This document shows positions 1-12,500 of a DNA stretch of 64,000 bases, in pieces. The position numbers and the translations under genes are program-made. The notes beneath the pieces were generated by a model that was not told the DNA's origin, searched no databases, and saw only the letters and a list, made by a program, of their open reading frames with translations. Origin of the DNA: Lethocerus indicus (Eukaryota > Arthropoda > Insecta > Hemiptera > Belostomatidae); the NCBI GenBank assembly GCA_019843655.1, contig JACDQD010000102.1, positions 3,729,501 through 3,793,500 of the forward strand. The letters run 5' to 3'. Position 1 is the first letter of the stretch; every line of letters starts with the position of its first letter.

Positions 1-1379
1 CTCCACCTCTCAAAGGGGAAACGCCCAGTTACATCACGGCTAGCAATCATGTACTTTATTTTGTAATAGTAAAGGGCAAACTACCTACGTATTCTCTGCG
101 TCCGGTTCTTAGATCTATCCATATTGACTCAGGTGGAACTAACTGTTTTTGAACACAATATCCGGGTTGGATTGAGGATTATTCGGTCGAGGACCGCCCC
201 CACTTATTAAGGCGGGGATCCAGGCCTGATTAATAATTTCGTTAAGGATCCAAGGAACGAGAATATCGAAGTCATAAAATATTACTGTCCGCCAGCGACA
301 AGCTTTACTACGCATTCAGTGGGAGGATTTTTTATTTACCAGTGGATTAGGAAGCGAGGACAGTTTGCGGTGGATTTTGTTTTTAAATATTTAAATTGTC
401 GGGAAGGGAGTGGAAAATGATGCTCCTCCGTCTAGTTGCATCAGAGCTACCAGTCACTTGAGTCCTTCGCAGCGACCTTCTATATCCGTGCCTAGGGACC
501 AATAAAATATGAAAAAATTATTTTATTATTATGTATATGTAATATTTAGAGTGTCCCAGTAGAATAATTTGTAATACAAGTATAACAGAAACACGATGAT
601 GCTAATGGGTCCTACTATGCAATCATAAAACTTAAAAAATCATAAAACACTAGAAACGTTCTTCCTCGGGAAGAAATCTTCTTCTTGATCAATAAAAAGA
701 AAAGTGACCAGTGGAGTTTGACATAAACGGTAATGCTAAAGCGTAGAAATTAATACACTGTTAGCAGAATGATCGGACTTTTGTTACGGCTCCGCTTGCA
801 ACATTGTTATTCTCGAGGCTATAAATCATGATCGAGAATAAAGATAGGTAGGCGAAGTGATAAACGGCCGTGATTATAATGGCATTTCACCTTTTGGGAC
901 GTTATATTTTCAAAATAATAAGTGTACCAGACAGTACCATCACTCTAAAAATGCCCTTTGCTATACCGGTTTGTCGCCATCGTCAATAGGATCATTAACC
1001 TTACAGGTCCGTCTGAGTAAAATAATGAATATCTCTTAGTGTAATAGTCTAAAATCAACTAATTGTCATTTGCGAAGGATCGCGTTATATATTATCTTTA
1101 TTGTCAGTTATGAAAATATTTGGTTTATTGCTTTAATTATATACTTTGGTCTAGTAAAGATTTTACATTAAATTTTTGAATGCCTACCCTGAAGAGAGCG
1201 ATGCTCCACCCGTTCGTGTTGGTATCTTGTAGGGGAAACGCCCTCCTGTTGCATCAGAGAGGCTTAAGTTAGGGCGAGAGGAGAGAGACTGGGGGAGAGG
1301 GAGAGGGAGAGGGAGGGAGGGAGGGAGAAAGAGTGATGCTCCTTCGGGGAGTGTGTTAGCGTCGTGTCGGTTGCATCAG
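1..1379. repeat. Cluster of related short repeats GATGCTCC...GTTGCATCA
   Basis: Four related segments lie within 1.4 kb: 1-39 (cut by the window edge), 419-446, 1200-1260 and 1335-1379. The complete ones begin GATGCTCC and end GTTGCATCAG. The first and third also share GGGGAAACGCCC (15-26 and 1232-1243) and CTCCACC. The ends contain GATGC and GCATC, so each copy could fold on a 5-bp stem. Spacing is irregular (781 and 135 bp between starts), so it is not a simple tandem array. The family is not recognised. Confidence 0.5.
1271..1333 (+). repeat. Purine-rich low-complexity tract with G-quadruplex potential
   Basis: An almost pure A/G stretch holds one G5 and then several GGG runs between about 1291 and 1326, separated by AGA or single A. 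This satisfies the usual four-run G4 pattern on the plus strand and also carries GAGAG elements of the kind bound by insect GAGA factor. It sits between two copies of the GATGCTCC repeat. Confidence 0.6.
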
Positions 1380-3848
1380 CGGCGGCACTAACTCCCACGG
1401 GGGCCCCGCATACTAATAGATTATCGTAAGACCTCTCCCGGTCTTATTCGCGACCCCCCTTTTAACCGGCCAGCGTTTCCCACCGTCACCTACGCGGTCC
1501 CGGCACTCAATTTAGACATCCACCGAGAGCAGTTTACGCGTTCTATTGAGTAAGCGGTGACTTTAAGTCCTCCAATTGTCGATTGTGAACGGCCTATGTG
1601 TAGCCATTTGTTTTGTTCTCATTGCTAGAATACTGAATACGAGTTATACTGGAAAACAGTCATAATTGCGATTTCATAAGTTTGAATTGCTCCACCTGTA
1701 TGATCTATTGGAATCTATTGTGATTTTGTTATAAGTTAACCTCTACTGTGACTCGGTTAAAATGATTACCTATCTTTTTTTCACAACTACCTATTATAAG
1801 CTTCGAATATTTGTGAAGTGATTATCTGCAACTCTCAGGCTTAGCTGGAATTTTGTTCCATTCCAACCGTAAGATGGGGGTCGGAGGCATTTTAAATAGC
1901 ATTCACTTCTGGGCGACAAGTCCGCCACTAGTATGCCGTCGTCCCTAATTCTGGATATGCCTGTTCTTCTCTGATAAACGGGAGAAAGGGAGGACGGATA
2001 AAAGAGAATGTAAGGGGAGAAGATAAAAGGAGAGAGGTGCGCGGGGCATGTCGGTCGTGATGGTGATGGTAATGGTGATGGTCCCAGTTCCCACGGAGGA
2101 TGCTAAGGTGAAAGTTGACTCTTCACCGGCCCCGTGTACCAGTGTACGAGTGTGTGTGTCTCCCGACTACACACACTCACACACACATGATGGCGAGTAG
2201 ACATTATATTAGATAGTGTGTGTGGCGTCATATCGTGTGGGCCGCCTCGGTTGCGCAACCCCCTGCTCAACCTGTGCCTCCTCCCTCGGCAAACATTGGT
2301 CATCCCACCTAAGCGTCCCTCCACCTGCCTGCCTTATTCCTTTTAGTGAGCACAGTGTTTACCCCTCGCTATGTACCTATTAAATAGGTTCAGGTTCCCC
2401 TTTAAACTGACGGTACATGTTCCAGTCCGTGGTTGTACTTCGGGGACTTCAAAGAGGTTCCATTCAGATATGGCATTTATATAGTTCAATATATGTGTTG
2501 TAATGGTAGAGCTTGTAATGTCATAATGGCTAATGATTATTTTCGCGATATATTTATATATTTCGTTTCGCACCATCTGTGTTTTGGTCCATCTCATGTC
2601 GTAGTTTTACAGTGGTACAGACAGTTAGGTTCTTGCGCTGGTCGGTTTATGAAGAGAGGTATTCTGTCACAGCGGTGACACATAAGCCCTTGTGAGAAAA
2701 TTGTCATGAACATATTCTTGGCACGTATAACATTTCGAAATTACCTGTACACGGTCCCGATAAAGGAATGATTCTAACCATGCTTTACGTGTCCGGGCAC
2801 GTTATTTTCTGATGAATAAAGAAATAGCTCCTCTGTCATATCGAAAAATAAAAACTGCCACGAATTATATCAGTTTTGCATACAGTACACTTCTTTACTA
2901 TGTTTTAAACATTTATAGTCTAGGTAAGTCAAATCACGAAGATAATCTGTCAGTAGCCTATCTTTAGTTTCAGTCCCCATTCTGGTAGAAGTACATATGT
3001 TCGTAACCATGTGTTGTGTTAACAATTATGTAATTTGGTGAACAACTCGAAACCCGTATAAAGAATCACAACAATTTAGTGTTTATTCTATGAGTGGCCC
3101 GGGCAAAATATGATCGCGGTCTCAGAACTCGAAACAGGCGTCACCCCCTCGCGTTTCACGTTCAATCCTGCCATTGTACATACATATGTATATGTACGGG
3201 CGAGTATATAACCGTAAATAATCGGGAGTTTCAAGCTTGTTTCGCAACGGCGGCCGTCCTCTCACTCCGGCGGCCGGCTCTCACTCTGCGACTGAGCATT
3301 AAAATAAAAATAAATTGGTTTTTTATCTTTCGACATAAATTGTTGGCGCGGCTTGTCGCCCCCGTTGGACTTTTTTGACCGGCGTCAAAGACGAGCTTTC
3401 CCCCTCCCTCCCCCCTACGGCTGTTTCCGGGAGTCGGTGTCGTATTTCTTCGCTCGGCTTTATGTTTAAGCATTTTTCATAATCCGCAACTCTCCTTTGA
3501 ATTTTAAATTCCTGATTTATTTGAGCGCCGACGGAATATTTCAAGAACGCCTCCACAAACACACAAATACTCCGCTATTTATAGAGCTTACGATTCTTGT
3601 TTCAGGAATAATTTCCTAATTTATATTAGGATTTGCCCCTCACAATATTGAACTTAAGGAAGATTCCGCATTACATAAACATTCCCAATTCTTGTAGGAC
3701 ACATAACGTTTCGATAATTTATTTACAAAATAAAATTCATCTGCTGTCTAAAAATGTTTAAGATAAGAATAAAACCATACTTAATTATCAGCATCATTAA
3801 TAATATTGGTTTTTAAAATAGACATAACTGTTATCATCACTCGTCTGA
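1380..3848. other. Non-coding stretch, AT-rich with small repeats
   Basis: No supported gene. It holds a hexamer array (GATGGT)x4 with one variant unit at 2059-2082, a GT/CA-rich pair at 2151-2188 that can pair with itself, and a GC-richer patch around 3230-3460. Open frames here are short and without homology or paired splice sites. Confidence 0.5.
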
Positions 3849-4018
3849 TGTTTCCTCTCTCTTGTTTGGACACGCAGTAGACCGGTTTCGGCTGCCGGCC
3901 GTCGTACAGTGATGACAACACTCCTAATTTGTTTGCTTGAGTAACCCTTGTTCGTGCAACGACGGCGAGTTCGGCTGAAACCGGTCTAACATAGGACCAA
4001 ACAAGGACGGGGAGGAAC
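3849..4018. repeat. Imperfect foldback element with TAGACCGGTTTC arms
   Basis: The left arm (about 3850-3906) and the reverse complement of the right arm (about 3958-4016) align with shared blocks CTTGTTTGG, TAGACCGGTTTC and GCCGTCGT, separated by unmatched 8-10 nt blocks. The centre (3907-3957) is unpaired. The 12-mer TAGACCGGTTTC is at 3878-3889, and its reverse complement is at 3977-3988. The left arm from 3878 to 3910 also resembles 62635-62666. Likely a small foldback or a remnant of a dispersed repeat; no target-site duplication was identified. Confidence 0.55.
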
Positions 4019-5640
4019 GGAATCACACGTCTTGTGATGTCCCTAACTCTCGTGGAGATGTACCCATAAGCCTCTTGAACTAATTACCGCTGTTAATCTG
4101 TTGGCACCCGTCTGCGATGGCGAGAGGCCAAAATAAATCTTCTGAAAGAGAAAGTTTAGACATTTTTGTGCCATTCAGAATAGGTAATTTTGTATTGGTT
4201 CGTGAATTATAAATTATTATGTATATTAAAATCACATAATATATTATGTATATAAAAAAATTGGAGCATAAAATCTTTACGCCAAACGTATTGTTGCTCC
4301 CATAAACTACTTTAATAGCTCGTATAAATTTACAAACCAGTGGGTTAATTTCGTGTTCCAGTCTTCAGTAGTATCTATGGCGATTATCGTTGCAGAACTA
4401 TAACGCGAAAACACCATTTGCCTGCACAAATGGTCAGTCCGGAAATTGAAATATGGCTCTATTACACGCTCGGCCTATTTTCTGCATTCCCTTCCCCATG
4501 TTTGTTTTTGTCTTGCCATAAATATTAACCACCCTGTATTTTTATTTTAACATTTTTCGGTCGTAAACTCTTGTCAGAGGGCGGAGAATAAGTTAATTGG
4601 AGAAGTAAAATAATTGCGTAATTGTTTATTTAATTGTTAAGCGGTCTTTGCTAATTGTAGGCAAGGAGAGAAAATACCAATTACAATTTGTAATTCGCTG
4701 AACGAATTTAGAAATTGGATCTTGGCTAATCCTGTATATTATTTATATGTTCTTTCTAAATTGATTTTCACAGCAACAAAATCATTTCGTTCTCAACCAC
4801 CGTTCTGGTTATTTTTTTATGTAACCGCATAATTGAGAGTTTCGAGCACTGAATAATAACCGAGTCACTAGTGTGTAAGCTTAAGCTTAGTTACAAAATA
4901 CATTTACGAGGCTTAAAAACAGTATAATACATATGGACCTTAAGGATAGTGCGCAATTAAGTGAACTAATACAGAATCTTTGCAAACGTATGTCAGAACA
5001 TATGCTAAACGTAAGTTTGATTAAAAGACACACAGGTTATAACCAGAACTCCGCCCGTGGCTCTAAACAAAATAAGATAACGTGTTACCCAATTTATAAA
5101 CAGTTATGCAAATTTGCCTGTTGTCTTGACAAATGTAACTCCACCCAAGGGAAATACGTCGTTTTGACGAAAGTTTCCAAACGGCGAATCAAGATGTTTG
5201 TAATGTAAACAAATTTGATGAACGTTACTGTCCGTAGTAAAACTGTGTACCACCTCAGTTGAACAGATGTTTTGTGTAGTTATAGTGTCATTGTGTTTTG
5301 GTTTTATTGTTGGCACATTTTATTTGAATAGTATTTCTAACCGGTACATGTCGTTACATTGGACATTTTTTATTTTATATAACAAGTTTTATTGCTAAAT
5401 TAAAACTGACTTTTGTGATAACTAGTTTTATTGCTGTTGTACTAGGATTGTTGCAGTTTTAATAGATAAATTTAGTATTTTATCTCTGAACAAGTTTACA
5501 CTGTATAATTTGCTGTTTTTTTTCTAGCTTATTTCTTGCATTTTAATGTTAAAATAAGTCGGTGGAATTCCAGTTCGTAAAACAGATCGGCTTCTGAATA
5601 GAAATGAAATTTACTGGAGTAATTTTACGTGATGGACACT
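4019..5640. other. AT-rich non-coding stretch
   Basis: No supported gene or repeat family. A small perfect inverted repeat (ACCATTTG and its complement) surrounds about 4412-4433. Open frames such as 4933-5208 lack splice signals and similarity and are taken as chance. Confidence 0.45.
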
Positions 5641-6130
5641 ATCATAATTCGGTCTGGGGACATAGTTACTTCACCAGGGGTCCGACTGGGCCGACGGCTA
5701 ATGGTAGCGCGCCAATCTTGGGCTCGAATCACCTTGCCAACACGGGCACTCGGCTTGCCAAATCAATTTGAATAATGATTGGGCTCCGATCAATTGATAT
5801 GGTGCCAGTGCCAGGGCTCAATTAGAAGCCGGGTTCAGCCCCGCCGCTTATCTATCTCTCTGCCCCGGTTCATTGTCTCGAGGACCCCCCGCCGCCCCGT
5901 CTTATCAGGGTATCATCATTGCCGTCGCTGGCACCCGTAACATCAGACCGACATTCGGCCGCTTCCTAAATCCCTCGCGGCAATTATACGGCCGATGAAG
6001 AGGGAAAACGACTCAGGACAAAATTAGCTGTCGGTTACGTAGATAGAGCCTTAATTAAATCGAATGTCGAGCGAGGAATTAATGATTGATTACAGAACAA
6101 ATTATGGCCATTACCATTCCATTATATACA
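5641..6130. other. GC-richer island, candidate conserved regulatory DNA
   Basis: A block of about 500 bp stands out from its AT-rich surroundings in base composition, is not low-complexity and has no long open frame. It contains AT-rich homeodomain-type cores (AATTAATG, TTAATTAA) between GC-rich stretches. Such blocks are typical of intronic enhancers of developmental genes, but conservation cannot be tested here. Confidence 0.3.
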
Positions 6131-8183
6131 TTAAACGGGTCCGTTCATTAGGAGGGGGTCGTTTTGATAATATTCTTTTACATTTGCCCACTAATAGCGT
6201 GTAAATAGGCCTTCAATCGTGAAAGGTGGAGGAGGAATGAAAACTGCCGTAATGCGAAATTTGTTTCATTGACTGTTGCATTTTCGTGATCTCCAAATTC
6301 TGAATTTTCAAATAATGGAGTATGTGAACTCACCTAACTCGGGGACTAGGTGCGTTTTGCCATTTTTAAATCGTCAGTAGCATTCGGTAGTAGTAGAAAA
6401 TATTGAGGCGTACTTCCGGATGCCGATTACTGATCGGCAATCGGTGTATGTGTACACATACACACATATATCACCGAGTATCGTGTCTGTTTAGCCACTT
6501 CACTTATATTTGTATAAGTGTATATATTTGCATGGCAAAGCATTGGACCGGCTTACACGCCGGCCCACCGCTAATGACTTGGCGTTTGTGAATTTGCCTA
6601 AACGGTCTGAATTTAGTGTTCGGAATAAATCCACCTTTATATTTCGGGCCTCGGGTTCATTTGTACTGCCAGATAAAATATGTAAACGTAAGCTCTCTTG
6701 ACACTGAACTAACTTATTGATTATTCATTTAAGTCGGGCAGCGGCGAATTCTGGTTTACCTCCTTGCGCCCGTAAATGGCCTACAACTCTCGGGATGAAA
6801 AATAAAACTTAGTCCGCGCTTTTTCTGAAAAAGGGGAAAGGCCCCTGTAAAAACTGGAATTCGAATAAGCGGTACTCTCATTCGAATTGATTCCGAGTCT
6901 CATACTATATTTTTTCCCGTTGCTTATACAGTGCAATTGGCGGGCACTAGTTCTTCCCATACGGCCGCAAGTTCTTCGTATTTTCCTGGCGGTTCTTCTT
7001 CATATTTGCCTAAATCTTGTACAAACGGCTCCCGACGGGCGTACGGACGTTTAATTGTAGCCCAAGTCTCCTAAATTTTCGCCAGCACCCGTCTTATCTC
7101 CCGTGTCGCTCATTAATAAGTAATTGAGATGGCCAACTAAACTACCCACACGGCTCTGTCCGCGTGTGTTAATACGAATAAATAACCTGAAATTAACTAT
7201 AAATTAATCCGTTCTCGTTGTTAATCAAGTTGGAACGGATAAGGACCCGGGGTCTTTCGCCGAGAAACTAGAGAGCTGGTGTGGTCCCGACAACCACCGG
7301 TCCTCCCCTTGATTTATGGTTTTTACCTGTTGCCAACCCAAGCACCTTCCTTTTTTTATTATTTCATATGCATGAATATTGAAAGAATAGATTTACACAT
7401 AAATCTGTATATAATGATAATGTTCTGAGTAAGTATGTCCACATAAATTGTTAAATAATTGTTCATTATCGGTTCGTAATAAAGTTGCAGTGGCCGTAAA
7501 CAACAACCGGTGTTCGTAGGTAGATAATGAAAGGAATTTTTTGTAATGTGCGGTATTCTCACATTTGGCTTGCGTTCAAAAAATTTACACCGATTTTCAT
7601 CATTTCCTCTGCGAAAATGTTTAACCATGAAAATAATTTGTATAATGAGGCCCGTTTTAAACTGGATTCAATTCATATATTTATTATTATACATTTACAT
7701 GTAATTTTATTATAAATAAAGTTTGACACCCACAAAATGGAGTCTGTGGAATGGCTTGGTTAAAAAATAATGTCGAATGAATGGCGTCGTTTTTACGAAT
7801 ATTTTAAATTGTGACTATTCGCGAGTGTTGATGTACAGACGAACGTAAGGGCGTGGGACTTCGGTTTTGTTCCAAAGTGCGAGTAGGAACTACTAGGAAA
7901 TTTTCAGTCATGTAAATCATTTCTAATGGGGTCAAGTAAATTTTGTTTGTTATATGCGGAATCAACCAGTACAGGCTGAAATGCAGTGTTTCTCCAAGAT
8001 TGGGTGTGCCGAATTTTTCCTCTTATTATTTTAAATGTATTTTAACTTGAAATGCTTGAGATGAATAGCAATAATAACCACTTGCACATCCATACAAAAA
8101 CTTATAGCTGGGTAGTATAATTAATATATATCGAATAGTGTTAATATAAAATGTATAGTATACGATTGAATTAATTTTTTCAG
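6131..8183. other. Non-coding stretch upstream of the candidate first exon
   Basis: AT-rich, with a TATGTGTACACATACA palindromic stretch at about 6445-6468 and a GC-richer patch at about 7000-7310. No gene is supported. The last 30 bases form the acceptor and pyrimidine tract of the exon at 8184. Confidence 0.45.
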
Positions 8184-8267
8184 GATGATCCTTGTGCCGT
8201 GGGGAAGAGATGGGGCGGCGGCGGAACCGAAATGTCAGATGACTCGGACATGCACCACGCACGAGAG
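8184..8267 (+). CDS. Candidate short upstream exon with start codon, probably of the same KLF-like gene
   Basis: Seen: a pyrimidine-rich acceptor (TTAATTTTTTCAG) ends at 8183 and a donor GAGAG|GTACGT begins at 8268. The 84-nt segment is open in frame 0 for all 28 codons. An ATG at 8232 (context CCGAAATGT) gives MSDDSDMHHARE up to the donor, an acidic hydrophilic start. The exon ends on a codon boundary (phase 0), which fits the phase-0 entry of the exon at 36205; joined, the text would run DMHHARE-ASGPP. The sequence is GC-rich inside AT-rich surroundings. Inferred: an exon carrying the end of the 5' leader and the first 12 codons. The codons before the ATG are also open, so translation could begin in an earlier exon outside the window. 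No homologue of this short peptide is recognised, and the link to the downstream exon rests only on strand, phase and splice signals. Confidence 0.42.
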
Positions 8268-11200
8268 GTACGTTAAATATAACTTTTTGTAACTCTCTAT
8301 GTATGTACACATACACATATATAAAGCATGATGAAATTATTTTATCCTAACCCTATTCTGAATTCCGATCTATTTCTAAAAATGTTCATTTTTTGCCGAC
8401 TACTGCGTGCCGCGTGCCAGAACCATTTTACCGGGTCGCTCGCTGAATTCATAATGCGCTCGACTGGCCGCGAAGAAAGAACAGGATTAGGATCTCGGGA
8501 ATATTTAAACCAATAAACTGGGCATGTATATGACGGTCGCATACACGGCTGTACACCGTTGTTCCTTCCCGGCCGATGTCTTAACGTTTTATGGTTGAAT
8601 TCGGACGCCCGAATTCCGAATCAAATATTCATGAGCGTTTAGTTCTCGATTTTGCTTCAATTTATTTTCCCTTTCTCCCCCAATTCACTTATTTATTAAT
8701 CCCCGGCTGTGTGAAAGCGCCTTCGGCCGTTTTAAACCCCGAGAGATATCGGTTCTTAAACCGGAACCGGTCGCTTCCTTTTCCGGTCGATGTCTTCTTA
8801 AGAGGCCTTCATTTTGTTGGACCAGATGCTTTGATAAATATTTTTCTCAGTATTCACCGTTTTAATTAGTGGTTACCTATGTGTGTTGTAGGAACTTATT
8901 TATTTTCATCGTCAGAATGAAAGTTTCAGCGCCAAAATGACGTAAACTTTGGCATATCCGTATTGATACTATATATTATGGGTAAGGCAACAACCGGTCT
9001 ATTCTGAGACGCAAGCCGACACACGTGCTTTAAGATAATTGTATGAGTTCCTTTATCTTTTCAATCCTAATAAGGTATTTTGATTCCTTTGCCAAATAAT
9101 TAAAAACCACAATTTCGTTGAGACCCGGCATAAATTTTCCTTCCAGGCATCAAATTGTATCGCTACCGCTGGGTTAATTTAAGCAGTAATTACTTCAGAG
9201 TATAAGAAACTGCATTAATTTACCTTATGTCAATCTTTCGTGATTTATTTCAGTAATGATTTCATTTTAAAAACATTCTCCCATTTTACTACACCGGCAT
9301 TGAAGTATAACGGTTTATTCCTGCATAATTTTTAGCGTCAAATTCAAAGTAATAGTCACCGATTGATTATTGTAGTCCAACTTGTTATTACTATCTAAAC
9401 GATAAATTGCTCTTAATTGGGAAAATAAAACTAAACCACTCCTTACATTGTGTTGCCCATGTAAATAATGTTTTAAAAAAACAACGTGTTAAAACCGATC
9501 GCCAACTTATGGATTGGCTATAACTGGTAAGCTAATAGCTTAGGAATTAATCAAATATGAAAGGAATGATTGATTTTACGCATTCAAGATCATGCGAGAA
9601 TGTTTACTTGGATGAAATTGTTTTATCGGAAAGTTATGTTATGGTGTTTCAAATAGGGTTGAAAAAGGAAGCATTTAAAAACCGGGAACCTTTCTCTGCT
9701 GAAGAAAATGAAAAAACAACGATCTGTATGCATCTGGCAACACCAGGATCAGGCGAATAACGCGAATGTAATACTTGCGGGGGGTGTGTTTTAAAAGGAG
9801 CCAAATGGGGACTATTAAAGTGGCGCCAATCGCCCATAATTATCCCCCACCCGGGCGAGTTTAATAATATCGGACCGAATGCTTCGAATTGTCTTGGCGA
9901 ACCCGCAATTCGAAATTCCGGGTTGAAAAACCGTCCCAACTGAAAATCGAAAAAGGTCCGCTAATGTTTACTGAGGACGGCAGTTTCGAAGATTGAAAAG
10001 GGAGGAGGAAAAAAGTCTTAAAAGAATCGCACTCGCCGTGTAAAGAGTGGACAATGAGTGGACCTTGGGATCATTTTTATAGAACAAGGTTTTCTTTACC
10101 GTTTGTTGTTCGATCAGAAAACTGGCACGCTCGTTATATATTGAGCACCGGGCGCGCCCGGTTTTTGTTTTTGTTCCGGTGTTGACATTGTTTTTAATTT
10201 TTTCTTATTTTATTTTTATTTTTTTGTGTGCAACGTTGAGATTGAAAGAAGCGCAAAAAGATTTATAGTTAGATTATCCCAGTGGCTTTATTGAATCCGA
10301 TTATCGTAGCGGCATGGCAGGCAATTTGCTCTGGGAATTATTCAGGGAGAGTTGAAATTGCTACCGGCTGTTGGAGCAGGTAGTTTAAGCTGGTCTTTCT
10401 GTGGATTAACTACTGCACGAACTTTTTGACTCCCAGTAGGAAAATTATTAAAGTTTCAATATTTGACATTCGAGGCTCTCGAACTACTGGAATCCACATA
10501 CTCTTCAATTCAAATAATTTTTGTGATACAGAAAATTAACTCGTTTAATATAAGTTAAATATTAACCTATATTAAACCTATATTATGTTATATTAATTAA
10601 ATATTAACCTTAAGCATGAGCAATGTGGAATAACAAAATAATTGATTTTTTATTATTGTACTCTTGGATAGCAATAGATGGTTGAAAGCAGAAAATGAAT
10701 ATGATGTAATTAAAGTCCTGCGAGCCCTAATATGTACAATTATTATGTATAAAAAATTATTAGTTAATTAACATAGGTTGACGCGTTACATTTTAGTCAA
10801 TTGAAATTTGAAGTAGATATCCATCTATTTGTTGGTAAATTGTAAGTTAATTCTACGATAAATCAGTCTAGTTAGTTCGGTTTTGCGATTCCCAATCGAT
10901 AAGTCCCCAACAATAAGTCCGATGGAGATTTAAGTGCCGAGTGGAATACTGAAAAAAGTTCTATTGTCACCTTCTGTAACTGGGGACGACGCGGTAGGGG
11001 ATTTTTTTCTGTTGAGAGAAGCGGCACTGATGTAAGCGCCCAGTTTGAAAGCCAACCTTGAGAGGCAGGTTCAAAATGATGCCGGGACGCTAGCTCGAGT
11101 CGCTCGGCGTTTAATGTCGAATTTAAGAGCTCCTCACCTTAAGCGGTCCTCACCCGGACGCTCGTTGGCGACCTTCGCCCGGGTCACTAGGCTCCTACAA

Positions 11201-12500
11201 CGAGTACTTATAGTGAACTGTCTCGTCGCTCGCTTGATTCTGCTTTGGCAAATTCATATATATAGCCACCAAATATTTATTAGTCTTCCTTTCTGATAGA
11301 TAGAATCGTATAAAACGAAAAATGGGGAAATTAGGAAAAAGATAAAATACATTTTATATTCAACACCAGGTCTGGCTGTTCGCCTGAATTCTGGAACCTT
11401 CGCATGTTGGTCACCGATGAAGCACCCCGGTTGCTCTTTACGACAAAATCCATTTTATACATCCTGTTCAGTTTCTTACTAGAAACAATAACTTTATCTT
11501 ATATGACCCACAATTCGCTTAATCGTTGTATGTTAGTTTTGGCTTGAACAGAACCAACGTCTCAAATCAACGTGTTAAGGAAGACGAAAGATGATAGATT
11601 TCTTGCCGGTTAGAAAATGAAAATCGGGCGCTTTTTATTTTTCCCTCGAGGAGTCTGGAAGCGGAGAAAATTGACGTCGCATTTTGATGTGTTAATATTG
11701 TAATTAGTCTGAGCCGGGAGCCCATCAAGGTTGGGCTCTCTGAAATTGGCCCGCGGGCGCCAGTTTTACGATCCCACCTTTTTTACTCACCAAATGAATC
11801 GAAGCGGTGAAGTAATAAAAAAAAGATGCGCGAGTTCCGTCATAAAAACGCTATAAAATCGAGCTGGCGGGGCGGGGGTGGGTGTTATCGTAACCCACAT
11901 ATTGTAAAATATTTGCTTAAACTGGCGTTTTTACGCCGCGGTTGAAAAGCAAATGCTTTCAAGTAAATTGAAATATTTACAACAGGAATCCATATATTAA
12001 TATTTATATTTGGATTTTATTTTGATTCTTACACTTTTATTTACCGAAATAAGTCAATTCTTCTTTTTTAGGGGTTCTCATTAAATTGTTATTCATTTTA
12101 TAAAACCGCGAACATTCAAAAATATATTATAATTGGACAAATAATCTGTAATTCGCACTCTGACTTTCAGGTCGTGGGACGCACATTTGTTTTTATTTTT
12201 ATTTATGTTTTATATAATTACATAGTGCACTAGGTGTTAATAAATGGATCCTGTAGGCTTAGTGGAATTAAAAGGGAAAAAAAATCGTATTTCAGACGAC
12301 ATATTTATCATTGTATATTCTGTAAAACAAAATAATTACAATCTTCCCTGAAAATATGATTAATGGTGGCAATGATGTACACTTTATTGCAATGTATTGT
12401 ACTGGTTTTGTGCTTTTTCACAATCAAACAGTGTTCTTATGCTATTCTAGACCATTTGTTCTTACTTTAAAGAGTAATAAATTTTCATATTTCAGTCTGA
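8268..12500. other. Start of first large intron, nothing coding seen
   Basis: The donor GTACGT is at 8268. Mostly AT-rich, with GC-richer patches at about 8400-8800, 11030-11250 and 11690-11960. The last holds a GGAGCCC/GGGCTCT stem (about 11718-11740) and a G-rich run near 11868-11883. No open frame with convincing splice sites was found. Confidence 0.45.

Noticed and set aside
3878..3910. Hammerhead core in the 3.9-kb copy
   Set aside because: It has CTGTACGA in place of CTGANGA, so the invariant core is broken; kept only as a repeat homologue of 62635-62666.
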